A stretch of DNA of 64,000 bases from Polyangiaceae bacterium. Lineage in GTDB: Bacteria; Myxococcota_A; Polyangia; Polyangiales; Polyangiaceae. Under the pieces are notes generated by a model. The model saw nothing but the letters and a program-made list of their open reading frames with translations, did not search any database and had not been told where the DNA came from. Made by a program: the position numbers and the translations under genes. The DNA lies in NCBI GenBank assembly GCA_013214025.1, contig JABSRN010000011.1, positions 1 to 64,000 on the forward strand. Reading direction: 5' to 3'. Within the stretch, counting starts at the first letter, position 1. Each line of letters begins with the position of its first letter. This document shows, in pieces, positions 15,440 to 24,229 of this stretch.

Positions 15440-16362
15440 TGATGATGTCCGTGCTGGCCTTCGAAGAGGAGCTCGACCTAGTGCCCCATAGAACAGTGAT
15501 GCGTGAGGAAACGGTCAACTACTGCGTGAGATCGGGGCCGGGCCTCTACCTGGATGTCACAGCCGGGTGGGGTGGACACAGCGAAGCAGTGCTGGAAAAA
15601 AACCCAGACGCGCGATTGATCGCCTTTGATCGAGATCCCAGCGCGGTGGCCGCAGCGAGCGAGACTCTCGCGCGGTTCGGCTCTCGCGCGAGAGTCGTGC
15701 ACTTGAGCTTTTCGGAGCTGCGCCAATGGCTGGCCGACGAAAATGTCGGACCCATCGCCGGGTTGATTGCCGATCTGGGGGTGAGCTCGCCCCAAATTGA
15801 TTCGGCCGAACGGGGTATGAGTTTTCGCGCCGAGGGGCCGCTGGACATGCGCATGGATCCCACTCGCGGAGAAACCGCCCTAGAGCTAATCCAGCGGGTG
15901 ACCCAGGATGAGCTGGCGGACATTATTTTTCAGTTCGGCGACGAGAGGCGATCTCGTGGAATCGCGCGACGTATTAAGCAGGCCCTCGCTGAGCAAAAGC
16001 TACAAACCACCTTAGATTTGCGCCGGGCTGTGATTCAGGCGGTCGGTCCGCGGCGGGTGGGCGGAATTGATCCCGCCACTCGAACGTTTCAGGGTCTACG
16101 TATCGCCGTCAACGAAGAGCTCAAGCAAATTCAAGATCTGCTTGAGCTGACTAGCGAAATCTTGGAACCCGGCGCGGTGGCTGCGGTGATCAGCTTCCAT
16201 TCATTGGAGGACCGGCTCGCCAAGCGGGCATTTGCCAAGCGGGATGTGTGGGAGCGACTGAACAAGAAACCTCTGATGGCTGGCGCAGTTGAACACGAGG
16301 CGAATCCACGCTCCCGGAGCGCTAAGCTCCGTGCTGCGCGTCGCCTGGTCGATGAGGGCTGA
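15439..16362 (+). CDS. rsmH: 16S rRNA (cytosine-1402-N4)-methyltransferase RsmH
   Basis: The enzyme methylates N4 of C1402 in 16S rRNA with S-adenosylmethionine. The 307-residue product has PHRTVMREETVNY at the N-terminus, a SAM-binding motif (YLDVTAGWGGHSEAVLE), the conserved LIADLGVSSPQID and RGMSFRAEGPLDMRMD, and the C-terminal AAVISFHSLEDRLAKRAF. Three ATG codons in a row (15439, 15442, 15445) overlap the mraZ stop; any may be used. Its place between mraZ and ftsL is the standard dcw order. The frame continues upstream inside mraZ but without family similarity there. Confidence 0.95.
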   Translation: MMMSVLAFEEELDLVPHRTVMREETVNYCVRSGPGLYLDVTAGWGGHSEAVLEKNPDARLIAFDRDPSAVAAASETLARFGSRARVVHLSFSELRQWLADENVGPIAGLIADLGVSSPQIDSAERGMSFRAEGPLDMRMDPTRGETALELIQRVTQDELADIIFQFGDERRSRGIARRIKQALAEQKLQTTLDLRRAVIQAVGPRRVGGIDPATRTFQGLRIAVNEELKQIQDLLELTSEILEPGAVAAVISFHSLEDRLAKRAFAKRDVWERLNKKPLMAGAVEHEANPRSRSAKLRAARRLVDEG

Positions 16363-16365
16363 GTC

Positions 16366-16707
16366 ATGAAGCGCCCCTCCAACCCGTTCTTGGTTCTGTG
16401 GACGATGGCGGTACTGGCGACCACGTCTGCCTTCGTTCTCCACCTGACTATCCGCGTGAAGGCCGTCGAACTGGGCTATGAGCTCGGCCGAGCCCAAGGG
16501 CAAATATCGAGGCTCCGGGAAGTGCGACGAGTATTGGAGCTTGAGCTCGCTAGCGGCAAAATGCCGGAGCGTGTGGACATGGTGGCCCGAACTTTGCTCG
16601 GCATGAGCGAGCCGACGGCGGACCGCATATTCCCGGCTGGGCCGCTTCCGACGGTGGAGGAGCAAGAGAGTCCCGAGAGGGCTGTGGCTCAAGGCGGCAC
16701 GCCGTGA
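16366..16707 (+). CDS. ftsL: Cell division protein FtsL
   Basis: The small bitopic protein (113 residues) has a short cytoplasmic N-terminus, one membrane segment (FLVLWTMAVLATTSAFVLHL, about residues 8-27) and a periplasmic heptad-rich helix (GYELGRAQGQISRLREVRRV). This is the architecture of FtsL, which forms the FtsQLB complex that activates septal peptidoglycan synthesis. Sequence identity in this family is low, so the call rests largely on topology and position between rsmH and ftsI. The gene starts three bases after rsmH and overlaps ftsI by four (GTGA). The tail after about residue 85 is Pro/Glu-rich and probably flexible. Confidence 0.85.
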   Translation: MKRPSNPFLVLWTMAVLATTSAFVLHLTIRVKAVELGYELGRAQGQISRLREVRRVLELELASGKMPERVDMVARTLLGMSEPTADRIFPAGPLPTVEEQESPERAVAQGGTP

Positions 16708-18770
16708 ATCGGCTCAATAGTGAAGAGGGACGATGGATCCGCATGCGCATGGGGATTCTTTGCGGCCTGCTGACTTTGGGGATGGGACTGGTGGTGTCAT
16801 CCGCCTACACGCTCACCATCACAGACGGCAGCCGGTGGCGTGAGTTGGCTGAGCGGCAGCGGGAACGTCGGCTTCGTCTGCAGCCCAAACGAGGGACGAT
16901 TTACGACCGGCGCGGAGGTGCTTTCGCTGTCAGCGTCGATGTGCCGACAGTCACGATGGACTCGGTCGAGCTGCTCAGAGGGGTACCCCGTCAACAGATC
17001 CCCGGAGTCGCGCGTAGTGCGGCGAATCGAATCGCCGCGGCCCTTGGCATTGATGCGGCCCGCGTGGAGCGGCGCATCGTCACTCGGCGGCGCTTTACTT
17101 TTCTGAAACGCCGGGTGAGCAAAGCCGAGGTCGAAAAGGTCCGGCGGTTGAGCTCGTCGGACGCCGGCGATTCGCGAATTCGCGGCCTTCGAGTGGAGGG
17201 TGAGGGGCACCGCTACTACCCGAACCGCGAACTATCTGGCTCTCTGCTCGGATTTGTGGGCCCCGACGGGGAAGGCAAGGACGGGCTGGAGTATTCCCTC
17301 AACGACGACCTGAAGGGGCACGTGGAGCAGCTCAGGGGACTCCGAGATCGCAGCGGCCGGGTGCTGCTGTCCGAAGGCCGCTCGGGCGATCAAGCTCTCG
17401 CGGGCAACGACATTTACCTCACGATTGATCAAGGCATTCAGTTCGCCGCCGAGCGCGCGCTACGAAACACGCTTCGTACCTACGAAGGTGTTGGCGGATC
17501 CGTGGTCGTCGTCGAGCCTGTGACGGGTGAGATTCTCGCGATGGTGAGTTTGCCGTCTTACAACCCAAACGACTATCGGGAGAGCGCCGTAGCGGCGCGT
17601 CGAGACCGAGCGGTGGCGGACCGATTCGAGCCGGGCTCCACGATGAAAATCTTCACTGTGGCGGCCGGGCTTGCCGGAAAGGCCATCGCCCCCACCGAGG
17701 AGCTGTACTGCGAAAAGGGTCGCATGAGTCTCGACGATGTCGTGATTCGAGACACCCACCCGTCAGAATGGCTGACCATCTCGAGAATTCTTGCGGTGTC
17801 ATCGAATATCTGTGCGGCGAAAATCGGATTGAGCCTGGGCGGCGAAAAGCTGTACGAAAGTCTGCGTCGTTTTGGCTTCGGGCAGAGTCCGGGGCTTCCG
17901 GTACCCAGCGACACTACCGGCGTCTTGCGTCCGAGAGGCCGTCCCTGGGTTCAGGTGGAAACGGCATCTGCGTCGTTTGGCCAGGGCATCAGTGTGACCA
18001 ACCTTCAGATGGCGATGGCCACCGCGGCGATCGCGAACGGTGGCAAATTGATGGATCCCATCATCATCAAAAAGGTCGTCAGCGCGACGGGTCATGTCTT
18101 GCGTGAGGGGGTTCCGCATGTGCGAAGGCAAGTCGTGTCAAAGCGCATCGCGCGAACGGTCGCGGAGATGATGGTATCGGTCACCGAGGGGGACGGCACC
18201 GGGGTCAATGCGGCGATATCCGGGTTTCGCGTCGCAGGAAAAACGGCCACCGCGCAGAAGACGGATCCGAGGACGGGCCGCTATTCCTTAGACAAGTACG
18301 TTGCTTCCTTCGTCGGCTTCGTACCAGCTCGAAACCCGAAGGTCGTGGTGTCCGTCGTCGTGGACGAACCGATGGTCGATCATGCCGGCGGGACCGTCGC
18401 CGCTCCCGTATTTCGACGGGTCGCTGAAATCGCGCTCAAGTACTACGGCAAGACACCGCGTAATACTGCCCCGGCAGATTTGGCAGAGCTGGCGCGCTCA
18501 GCTGACCGCGCTAACGCCACGATGAAGTTCATCCGTGGCGCGGAATCGTCCGTCCAGAAAGTGGTGGAGGGCGGAAAGGTCGGGGAAGGGCAAGTGCGTA
18601 TTCCCGACATGACGGGGTGGCCCATGCGTGAGGTGGTTCGGCGCAGTCATGAACTCGGAGTCGTGCCGACTGTTAGCGGCACAGGCCTCCTATCCAAGCA
18701 GAGCCCTGGGCCTGGTGTCATTGTCGAAAAAGGGCGGTCTTTGGTACTGGTATTCGAGTCACCCACGTGA
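16704..18770 (+). CDS. ftsI: Septal penicillin-binding protein FtsI (PBP2B/SpoVD-like) with one PASTA domain
   Basis: Class B transpeptidase that cross-links septal peptidoglycan. The 688-residue product has a membrane anchor (GILCGLLTLGMGLVVSSAY), the pedestal motif RGTIYDRRGGAFA, and a transpeptidase domain with the nucleophile Ser in EPGSTMKIFT (about residue 312) and SSN (about 366). The third motif reads GKTATAQ (about 513): KTA instead of the usual KTG. After the catalytic domain lies one PASTA-like repeat (VRIPDMTGWPMREVVRRSHE to the end), as in SpoVD-type proteins and unlike E. coli FtsI. GTG start at 16704 overlapping ftsL; the end overlaps murE by four bases. Confidence 0.93.
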   Translation: MNRLNSEEGRWIRMRMGILCGLLTLGMGLVVSSAYTLTITDGSRWRELAERQRERRLRLQPKRGTIYDRRGGAFAVSVDVPTVTMDSVELLRGVPRQQIPGVARSAANRIAAALGIDAARVERRIVTRRRFTFLKRRVSKAEVEKVRRLSSSDAGDSRIRGLRVEGEGHRYYPNRELSGSLLGFVGPDGEGKDGLEYSLNDDLKGHVEQLRGLRDRSGRVLLSEGRSGDQALAGNDIYLTIDQGIQFAAERALRNTLRTYEGVGGSVVVVEPVTGEILAMVSLPSYNPNDYRESAVAARRDRAVADRFEPGSTMKIFTVAAGLAGKAIAPTEELYCEKGRMSLDDVVIRDTHPSEWLTISRILAVSSNICAAKIGLSLGGEKLYESLRRFGFGQSPGLPVPSDTTGVLRPRGRPWVQVETASASFGQGISVTNLQMAMATAAIANGGKLMDPIIIKKVVSATGHVLREGVPHVRRQVVSKRIARTVAEMMVSVTEGDGTGVNAAISGFRVAGKTATAQKTDPRTGRYSLDKYVASFVGFVPARNPKVVVSVVVDEPMVDHAGGTVAAPVFRRVAEIALKYYGKTPRNTAPADLAELARSADRANATMKFIRGAESSVQKVVEGGKVGEGQVRIPDMTGWPMREVVRRSHELGVVPTVSGTGLLSKQSPGPGVIVEKGRSLVLVFESPT

Positions 18771-20299
18771 GTTTAGGAATGGCGAGCTCTCCCAATACTG
18801 AGTTCTCGACGGAGGCGTTGTGCACCGCGCTGCAGTCGGTAGGGGCCGTGTTGAGCGGTGACGGGACGGTGGAGTTGCGAGATCTTCAGCAGGATTCGCG
18901 TCGTGTTTCCGCCGGGGACCTGTTTGCTATTCGGACGACCGATGCAGAGCTCAGGGCACGTTTCTTGACCCAAGCATTGAAGCGCGGAGCGGTAGCCGTG
19001 TTGGCGGAGGACGGTGCAGAGCTGCCGCCTTTGAGTGTACCTGTTCTACGCGTGAGTAACATCAAGGTTGCCATCGGGGTGGCTGCCGAGGCGGTGCACG
19101 GCGCACCGAGTCGCTCCTTGTCCTTGGTGGGTATCACTGGAACCAACGGAAAGACAACGACCGCCTGGCTTCTTGAGCAGGCCCTGCGCGCCGCATCCGT
19201 GCGGGCCGGAAGACTCGGAACGCTCGGCTACAGCTTTGAGCTGGATCGCGAGGATTCGCAGCTGACTACGCCTGAGGCGGATACGATTTCGCGCTACTTG
19301 GCTCGGGTGCGCGATCGCGGGGGTAGCCACTTTGTTGCTGAGGTTTCAAGCCATGCGCTGATACAGAATCGTGTCGACGCGCTCAGTTTTGAGGTGGCGG
19401 CATTTTGCAACCTTTCCCAGGACCATCTCGATTTCCATTCGACTATGATGGAGTATGGCGAAGCGAAGGCGCGATTGTTTCTTGAGTTGCAGCCCAAGGT
19501 GTCGGTCATCAATGTCGATGACAATTTCGGACAAGCCTTGGCGGAGCGTATCTCAGGGCGCGTGATACGGGTGTCCAGCCACACTCCGGCTGACACCGCG
19601 CTCTCTGATGCAGTGTTCCCGGAACGCCTCACCCGCGGAGCCGCCGGGATCGACGCTCAAGTTCGCGTGCCTTCGGGAAGCGTGCGTCTTCGCAGTTCGA
19701 TGGTCGGAGCGCACAACGTTGAGAATCTGCTGATGGTGCTGGGGATTGTCGACGCCTTGGGAGTCGATGTTTCACGCGCAGCTCTTGGTTTGGCCGGAGC
19801 TAAATCCGTCCCGGGCCGCCTAGAGCGATGTGATTCCGAGGAGGACGATCTGACGGTCCTCGTGGACTACGCCCACACTCCCGATGCTTTGATGCGTGCC
19901 TTGACCGCCGCGCGGGAAGCCACCACAGGCAAATTGATCTGCGTATTTGGCTGTGGTGGGGATCGCGACGCCAGTAAACGGGCCCCGATGGGGGAAGCGG
20001 TCGGCTCACTGGCGGACATCGGCATCGTAACCAACGATAACCCCCGTTCCGAAAATCCTGAGGAGATCGCCGAGGCGGTGCTCAGTGCATTGCGGAGCCG
20101 GGGCAGCGTCTCTGAACTATGTCTGGACCGCGCCGCGGCGATTTCTCAGGCGATCTCTCAGGCGACGCCGGGCGACTGCATTCTGATCGCTGGCAAGGGG
20201 CACGAAAATTACCAAATCATCGGCGACCAGCGCCGGCACTTCGATGACCGGGAAGAGGCTCGTCGAGCGCTCGTCGAGCGACGAAGGGGAAGCGACTGA
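18767..20299 (+). CDS. murE: UDP-MurNAc-L-Ala-D-Glu:meso-diaminopimelate ligase MurE
   Basis: ATP-dependent cytoplasmic ligase that adds the third stem-peptide residue. The 510-residue product has the Mur ATP-binding loop VGITGTNGKTTTAWLL (about residues 121-136), the carbamylated-lysine region HLDFHSTMMEYGEAKARLF, and VDYAHTPDALMRAL in the C-terminal domain. The DNPR motif (in VTNDNPRSENPEE, about residues 424-427) marks meso-diaminopimelate specificity, so the peptidoglycan is of the Gram-negative A1gamma type. The GTG at 18767 overlaps ftsI by four bases; an ATG at 18779 is an alternative start. Its stop shares a base with the murF ATG. Confidence 0.95.
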   Translation: MSLGMASSPNTEFSTEALCTALQSVGAVLSGDGTVELRDLQQDSRRVSAGDLFAIRTTDAELRARFLTQALKRGAVAVLAEDGAELPPLSVPVLRVSNIKVAIGVAAEAVHGAPSRSLSLVGITGTNGKTTTAWLLEQALRAASVRAGRLGTLGYSFELDREDSQLTTPEADTISRYLARVRDRGGSHFVAEVSSHALIQNRVDALSFEVAAFCNLSQDHLDFHSTMMEYGEAKARLFLELQPKVSVINVDDNFGQALAERISGRVIRVSSHTPADTALSDAVFPERLTRGAAGIDAQVRVPSGSVRLRSSMVGAHNVENLLMVLGIVDALGVDVSRAALGLAGAKSVPGRLERCDSEEDDLTVLVDYAHTPDALMRALTAAREATTGKLICVFGCGGDRDASKRAPMGEAVGSLADIGIVTNDNPRSENPEEIAEAVLSALRSRGSVSELCLDRAAAISQAISQATPGDCILIAGKGHENYQIIGDQRRHFDDREEARRALVERRRGSD

Positions 20300-21747
20300 T
20301 GGCGACTCCTATTCCTCAGAACGTCGCCCCGTTTTCCCGCAGTGAGGTGGAAGCTGCCGCTTCGGCTCGTTGTGCGGGCGCTTGGGATGCTGTGCGCGGA
20401 GTCGTGACGGATTCGCGGGAATCCGTTGAAGGCAAGCTGTTCGTTGCGCTGTCCGGAGAAAGTTTTGACGGTCACCGTTTCGTGGACGACGTGTTAGCCC
20501 GAGGGGCCGCCTGTGCCGTCGTGGAGCGGGAGCTGATTCCGTCGCGGGACCGACCGACCGCCACTGTCGCCTCCGCCCTGGATGCTTTGGGACAATTGGC
20601 AGCTCACCATCGTCAACGTTGGGGACGCTTGCTGGTGGCAGTCGGTGGCTCAGCTGGGAAGACGACAACGCGGAACGCGATTTCAAGCGTGTTGCGTGAA
20701 ATTCGTGGGGAGCGGGTTCACTATTCCGACGGAAACCTGAACAATCGGGTGGGCGTACCGATGGTGTTGTTGGGGCTGACGGACGGACACGATATCTGCG
20801 TAGCGGAGCTCGGTACGAATCAGACGGGGGAGGTGGAGACGCTGCGTCGCATGACGACCCCGGACATCGCAGTGATGACCTTGGTGGCGATTGAGCATTC
20901 CGAGGGACTCGGCGGCATTGACGCCATCGAGGATGAGGAAGGGGCTCTGTTCCAAGGCTTGTCCCCCGATGCGATCGCTATCGGTAACGTGGACGATTCA
21001 CGCGTGGCTCGTCTTCTGCGGGACTGTGGGGCCCGTCAGGTGGGCTATGGTTCCGCCGAGGATGCCGATTATCGCCTGGTGTCCCGAACGCCGATCGGAA
21101 CGACCGGCTCGTCGCTACTTATCGAGCGACCCTGCCAACCGTCGGAGTTGCAGGGAGAGCGGGAGATGGTCCGGGTTGATTCGCCGCTGATTGGGTATCC
21201 GGGTTCGTTGGCGGTCACCGCGGCTCTCGCGGTGGCCGACCAGCTTGATGGCTCTCCGATCCGTGGTGAGATTCTAGCGCGTGCCCTGGCGGATGGATTT
21301 CGCCCCGAGCCGGGCCGCTTGTTTCCCTGCGAGCTAGCGGATGGGACCTTGGTGTTGGATGACAGTTACAATGCCAACCCGGCGAGTGTTCGTTCGTCTA
21401 TGGAATGCGCCCGCGAGATCGCGGAGGCCCGCGGTGCACGTCTGGTGCTGGTTCTCGGGGAAATGCGAGAACTCGGGGAGTGGGCCGCGCCAGAACATCG
21501 TGATATCGGTTCTTCTCTGCCAGCCTTCAGCCCTGGGTGGGTGCTCGCTATCGGAGGCCAAGCGGTCGGCTACCTATCATCGTTGGGGGATATCCCGAAT
21601 CACTTCGTTGAAGATGCCGCCGGCGCCGCTTCTTGGGTGGTGAATCACGTTGAGGCTGGCGATGTAGTGCTGGTCAAAGCTTCGCGAGGAGTTCGAGCGG
21701 AGCGGGTGGTGGACGCATTGGTGAAAGCTCGAGGCTCCCTCGCATGA
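20299..21747 (+). CDS. murF: UDP-MurNAc-tripeptide:D-alanyl-D-alanine ligase MurF
   Basis: The ligase adds D-Ala-D-Ala to complete the UDP-MurNAc-pentapeptide. The 482-residue protein shows the N-terminal substrate domain (GVVTDSRESVEGKLFVALSG), the ATP loop in VGGSAGKTTTRNAI, the conserved NLNNRVGVPMVLLGL and ELGTNQTGEVETL, and in the C-terminal domain VLDDSYNANPASVRSSME. The ATP loop reads GGSAGKTTT where many MurF proteins have GSNGKTT. The gene shares one base with murE and overlaps mraY by four (ATGA), so translation is probably coupled. Confidence 0.95.
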   Translation: MATPIPQNVAPFSRSEVEAAASARCAGAWDAVRGVVTDSRESVEGKLFVALSGESFDGHRFVDDVLARGAACAVVERELIPSRDRPTATVASALDALGQLAAHHRQRWGRLLVAVGGSAGKTTTRNAISSVLREIRGERVHYSDGNLNNRVGVPMVLLGLTDGHDICVAELGTNQTGEVETLRRMTTPDIAVMTLVAIEHSEGLGGIDAIEDEEGALFQGLSPDAIAIGNVDDSRVARLLRDCGARQVGYGSAEDADYRLVSRTPIGTTGSSLLIERPCQPSELQGEREMVRVDSPLIGYPGSLAVTAALAVADQLDGSPIRGEILARALADGFRPEPGRLFPCELADGTLVLDDSYNANPASVRSSMECAREIAEARGARLVLVLGEMRELGEWAAPEHRDIGSSLPAFSPGWVLAIGGQAVGYLSSLGDIPNHFVEDAAGAASWVVNHVEAGDVVLVKASRGVRAERVVDALVKARGSLA

Positions 21748-22874
21748 TTTACGAACTACTTTATCCCTTGAGCGAACGTTTTGGCTGGGCCGGGGCACTC
21801 AACGTGCTTCGCTACATCCCGTTTCGCATCATTATGGCGACCATCACCGCGATGGCCATCTGCTTCTTTGGCGCTCCGGCCTTCATTCGACAGTTGCAGA
21901 AAAAGCAGATCGGCCAAGTGATTCGCTCGGATGGCCCCGAGAGCCATGCAGCGAAGGCGGGCACTCCGACCATGGGAGGCGCGCTCATCTTGTTGGCGGT
22001 TCTGGTGCCCACTATTTTGTGGGCGGATGTGAGTAACGTATTTGTCATCGCGACGGCCGCGGTTACCGCTGGCTACGGGGTGATCGGCTACGTTGATGAC
22101 CGACTGAAGCTCGTCGGAAAAAACACCAAGGGCTTGCCGGGACGTTACAAACTCCTGGGTCAGTCCGTGATTGGTACGGCGGCGCTCTCCTACGCTTTCA
22201 TCGGTGAGTCTCGCTTGCCCGCTGATTGGATCGCCATCCGAACGCGGTTGAGCATCCCTTTCGTTGCCTTTTCGAAGTTCTCACCCGAACTGCCGTTGTG
22301 GCTCTATATCGCCTTCGCGGTTTTCGTTGTCGTGGCGATGAGCAACGCCGTGAACCTCACCGACGGCCTCGACGGCTTAGCCATCGGCCCGGTAATGATC
22401 AATGCCGGAACTTACGTCATCTGGGCGTATCTGGCGGGCTCGGTACTGTTTGGTCGACCCCTGGCTGCCTACCTCGATATCGCGGGCAGCACGGAGATGG
22501 GGGAGCTGGCGGTTTTTGGGGCTGCCATGGTGGGCGCAGGGGTGGGTTTCCTTTGGTACAATACCTATCCCGCGCAGGTTTTCATGGGTGATGTCGGCTC
22601 GCTCGCGTTGGGCGGCGGCCTGGGCATGATGGCCGTGCTCACCAAAAACGAACTGTTGAGCATACTCATTGGCGGAATCTTTTTCGTCGAGGCGGTGAGC
22701 GTTATCGCCCAGGTGGCTAGTTTCAAGATGTTCGGTAAGCGGGTCTTCCTGATGGCTCCCATCCATCATCACTACGAGAAGAAGGGGTGGCCGGAGCCCA
22801 AGATTATCGTTCGTTTCTGGATCATATCGGTCCTCGCGGCACTGGTCGCGCTCTCCTCGCTGAAGCTCCGATGA
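21744..22874 (+). CDS. mraY: Phospho-N-acetylmuramoyl-pentapeptide transferase MraY
   Basis: Integral membrane enzyme that transfers phospho-MurNAc-pentapeptide to undecaprenyl phosphate, forming lipid I. The 376-residue protein has about ten hydrophobic segments. Family motifs seen: HAAKAGTPTMGGALIL, the aspartate pair region VIGYVDDRLKL, KNTKGLPGRYKLLGQ, the catalytic loop NLTDGLDGLAIGP, FMGDVGSLALGG, and the cytoplasmic APIHHHYEKKGWPE. The length is slightly above the usual 360. The gene overlaps murF and murD by four bases each. Confidence 0.96.
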   Translation: MIYELLYPLSERFGWAGALNVLRYIPFRIIMATITAMAICFFGAPAFIRQLQKKQIGQVIRSDGPESHAAKAGTPTMGGALILLAVLVPTILWADVSNVFVIATAAVTAGYGVIGYVDDRLKLVGKNTKGLPGRYKLLGQSVIGTAALSYAFIGESRLPADWIAIRTRLSIPFVAFSKFSPELPLWLYIAFAVFVVVAMSNAVNLTDGLDGLAIGPVMINAGTYVIWAYLAGSVLFGRPLAAYLDIAGSTEMGELAVFGAAMVGAGVGFLWYNTYPAQVFMGDVGSLALGGGLGMMAVLTKNELLSILIGGIFFVEAVSVIAQVASFKMFGKRVFLMAPIHHHYEKKGWPEPKIIVRFWIISVLAALVALSSLKLR

Positions 22875-24229
22875 TGAACGCTGCCCCTTCCTCCTTGTCA
22901 GGCCAGGATGTGGTCGTCGTTGGTCTCGGCCGCAGCGGTGTGGCTGCGGCCTCATTATGCGCGCGTCATGGTGCGAGAGTCGTGGCGACGGATTCGCGCC
23001 CCCTTATGGAGCTGTCGGAGCAAGCGCGCGCTTTGGATGCGACGTTGCTGGTGGGCGGTCACGAAGAAGTGAAGTTCAATGAGGCGGACAGGATTGTGAT
23101 CTCTCCAGGTGTGCCCAGTCTGGAACCCATCGAGAGTGCCCGGGCCCAGGGTGTCAGTGTCATCGGTGAGTTGGAGCTAGCCTGGAGTTTTTGCTCGGCT
23201 CCGGTGCTGGCAGTCGGGGGCACCAATGGCAAGAGCACAGTCACTACGTTGTTGGCCGAGATGCTGGCGGCTGAATTTGGCGCTGTGTTTTCGGGGGGCA
23301 ATCTCGGAGTGCCCCTCTCCGAGGTGGTGGAGGAGACCTGGGATGCACTTGTTCTCGAAGTGTCGAGCTTCCAACTGGAACGTGCTCCGACTTTTCGCCC
23401 GGCCATAGGCGTACTGCTCAATATTTCTGAAGACCACCTCGATCGCTACGACTCGTTTGAGCATTACGCGGCTGCGAAGGGAAATGCCTTCGTCAATCAA
23501 GCCGGCGACGACACCGCCGTGCTCCCGGCAGGGGACGCCTTGTGTGAGCAGCAGTGCGCTCGCGGTGCTGGAAAACGGAGTTACTTCGGAAATACCACAG
23601 CTTCGCAGGCGGACTATCAGGTAGCGGATGACAGATTGCTTGAGCGCTCCACGGGGCATTTGATCGACCTTCGTGAGGTCCGACTATTCGGCGAGCACAA
23701 TCGCCTGAACATCGCCGCGACGGTAGCCGCCGCGCGCGCATTTGGTACGAGCTGGCAGAGCATCGAGGAAGTCCTCGGCAGTTTCGAGGGGCTCCCCCAT
23801 CGAATGCAATGGATCCGTTGCGCCGAGGGCGTTGACTACTACGACGATTCCAAAGCCACCAATGTGGACGCGGCTCTTTGCGCGGTTCAGGGGGTGAAAG
23901 CCAAGCGGGTAGTGCTGATTGCCGGCGGACGCGATAAGGGTGGTTCCTACGCACCACTGGCCGCTGCCCTGGCGTCCCGTGCGGGCGCCGTCATCGTGAT
24001 CGGTGAGGCGGCCGGTAGAATCGCGGCGGCGATGCCGGACGGTGTGGAGCTTCGCCGAGCAGCGACGTTGGCAGACGCGGTGCTGACGGCCGCAGCCATG
24101 GCCACACGCGGGGATGCGGTACTGCTCAGTCCCGCGTGTTCGAGTTTTGACCAATACCGTAGCTATGGCGAACGCGGCGACGACTTTCAACAGGCGGTTC
24201 AACGCCTGACCGACGGAGTGACACGATGA
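22871..24229 (+). CDS. murD: UDP-N-acetylmuramoyl-L-alanine:D-glutamate ligase MurD
   Basis: The ligase adds D-glutamate to UDP-MurNAc-L-Ala. From ATG 22871 (or 22874) the product is 452 residues. The N-domain has a Rossmann-like VVVVGLGRSGVAAASL; the ATP loop is VGGTNGKSTVTTLLAEML; the central domain has LEVSSFQLE and ISEDHLDRYDSFEHYAAAK; the C-domain has YYDDSKATNVDA and LIAGGRDKGG. The open frame extends back into mraY, but homology starts at the chosen ATG, which overlaps the mraY stop as ATGA. The end overlaps ftsW by four bases. Confidence 0.95.
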   Translation: MMNAAPSSLSGQDVVVVGLGRSGVAAASLCARHGARVVATDSRPLMELSEQARALDATLLVGGHEEVKFNEADRIVISPGVPSLEPIESARAQGVSVIGELELAWSFCSAPVLAVGGTNGKSTVTTLLAEMLAAEFGAVFSGGNLGVPLSEVVEETWDALVLEVSSFQLERAPTFRPAIGVLLNISEDHLDRYDSFEHYAAAKGNAFVNQAGDDTAVLPAGDALCEQQCARGAGKRSYFGNTTASQADYQVADDRLLERSTGHLIDLREVRLFGEHNRLNIAATVAAARAFGTSWQSIEEVLGSFEGLPHRMQWIRCAEGVDYYDDSKATNVDAALCAVQGVKAKRVVLIAGGRDKGGSYAPLAAALASRAGAVIVIGEAAGRIAAAMPDGVELRRAATLADAVLTAAAMATRGDAVLLSPACSSFDQYRSYGERGDDFQQAVQRLTDGVTR

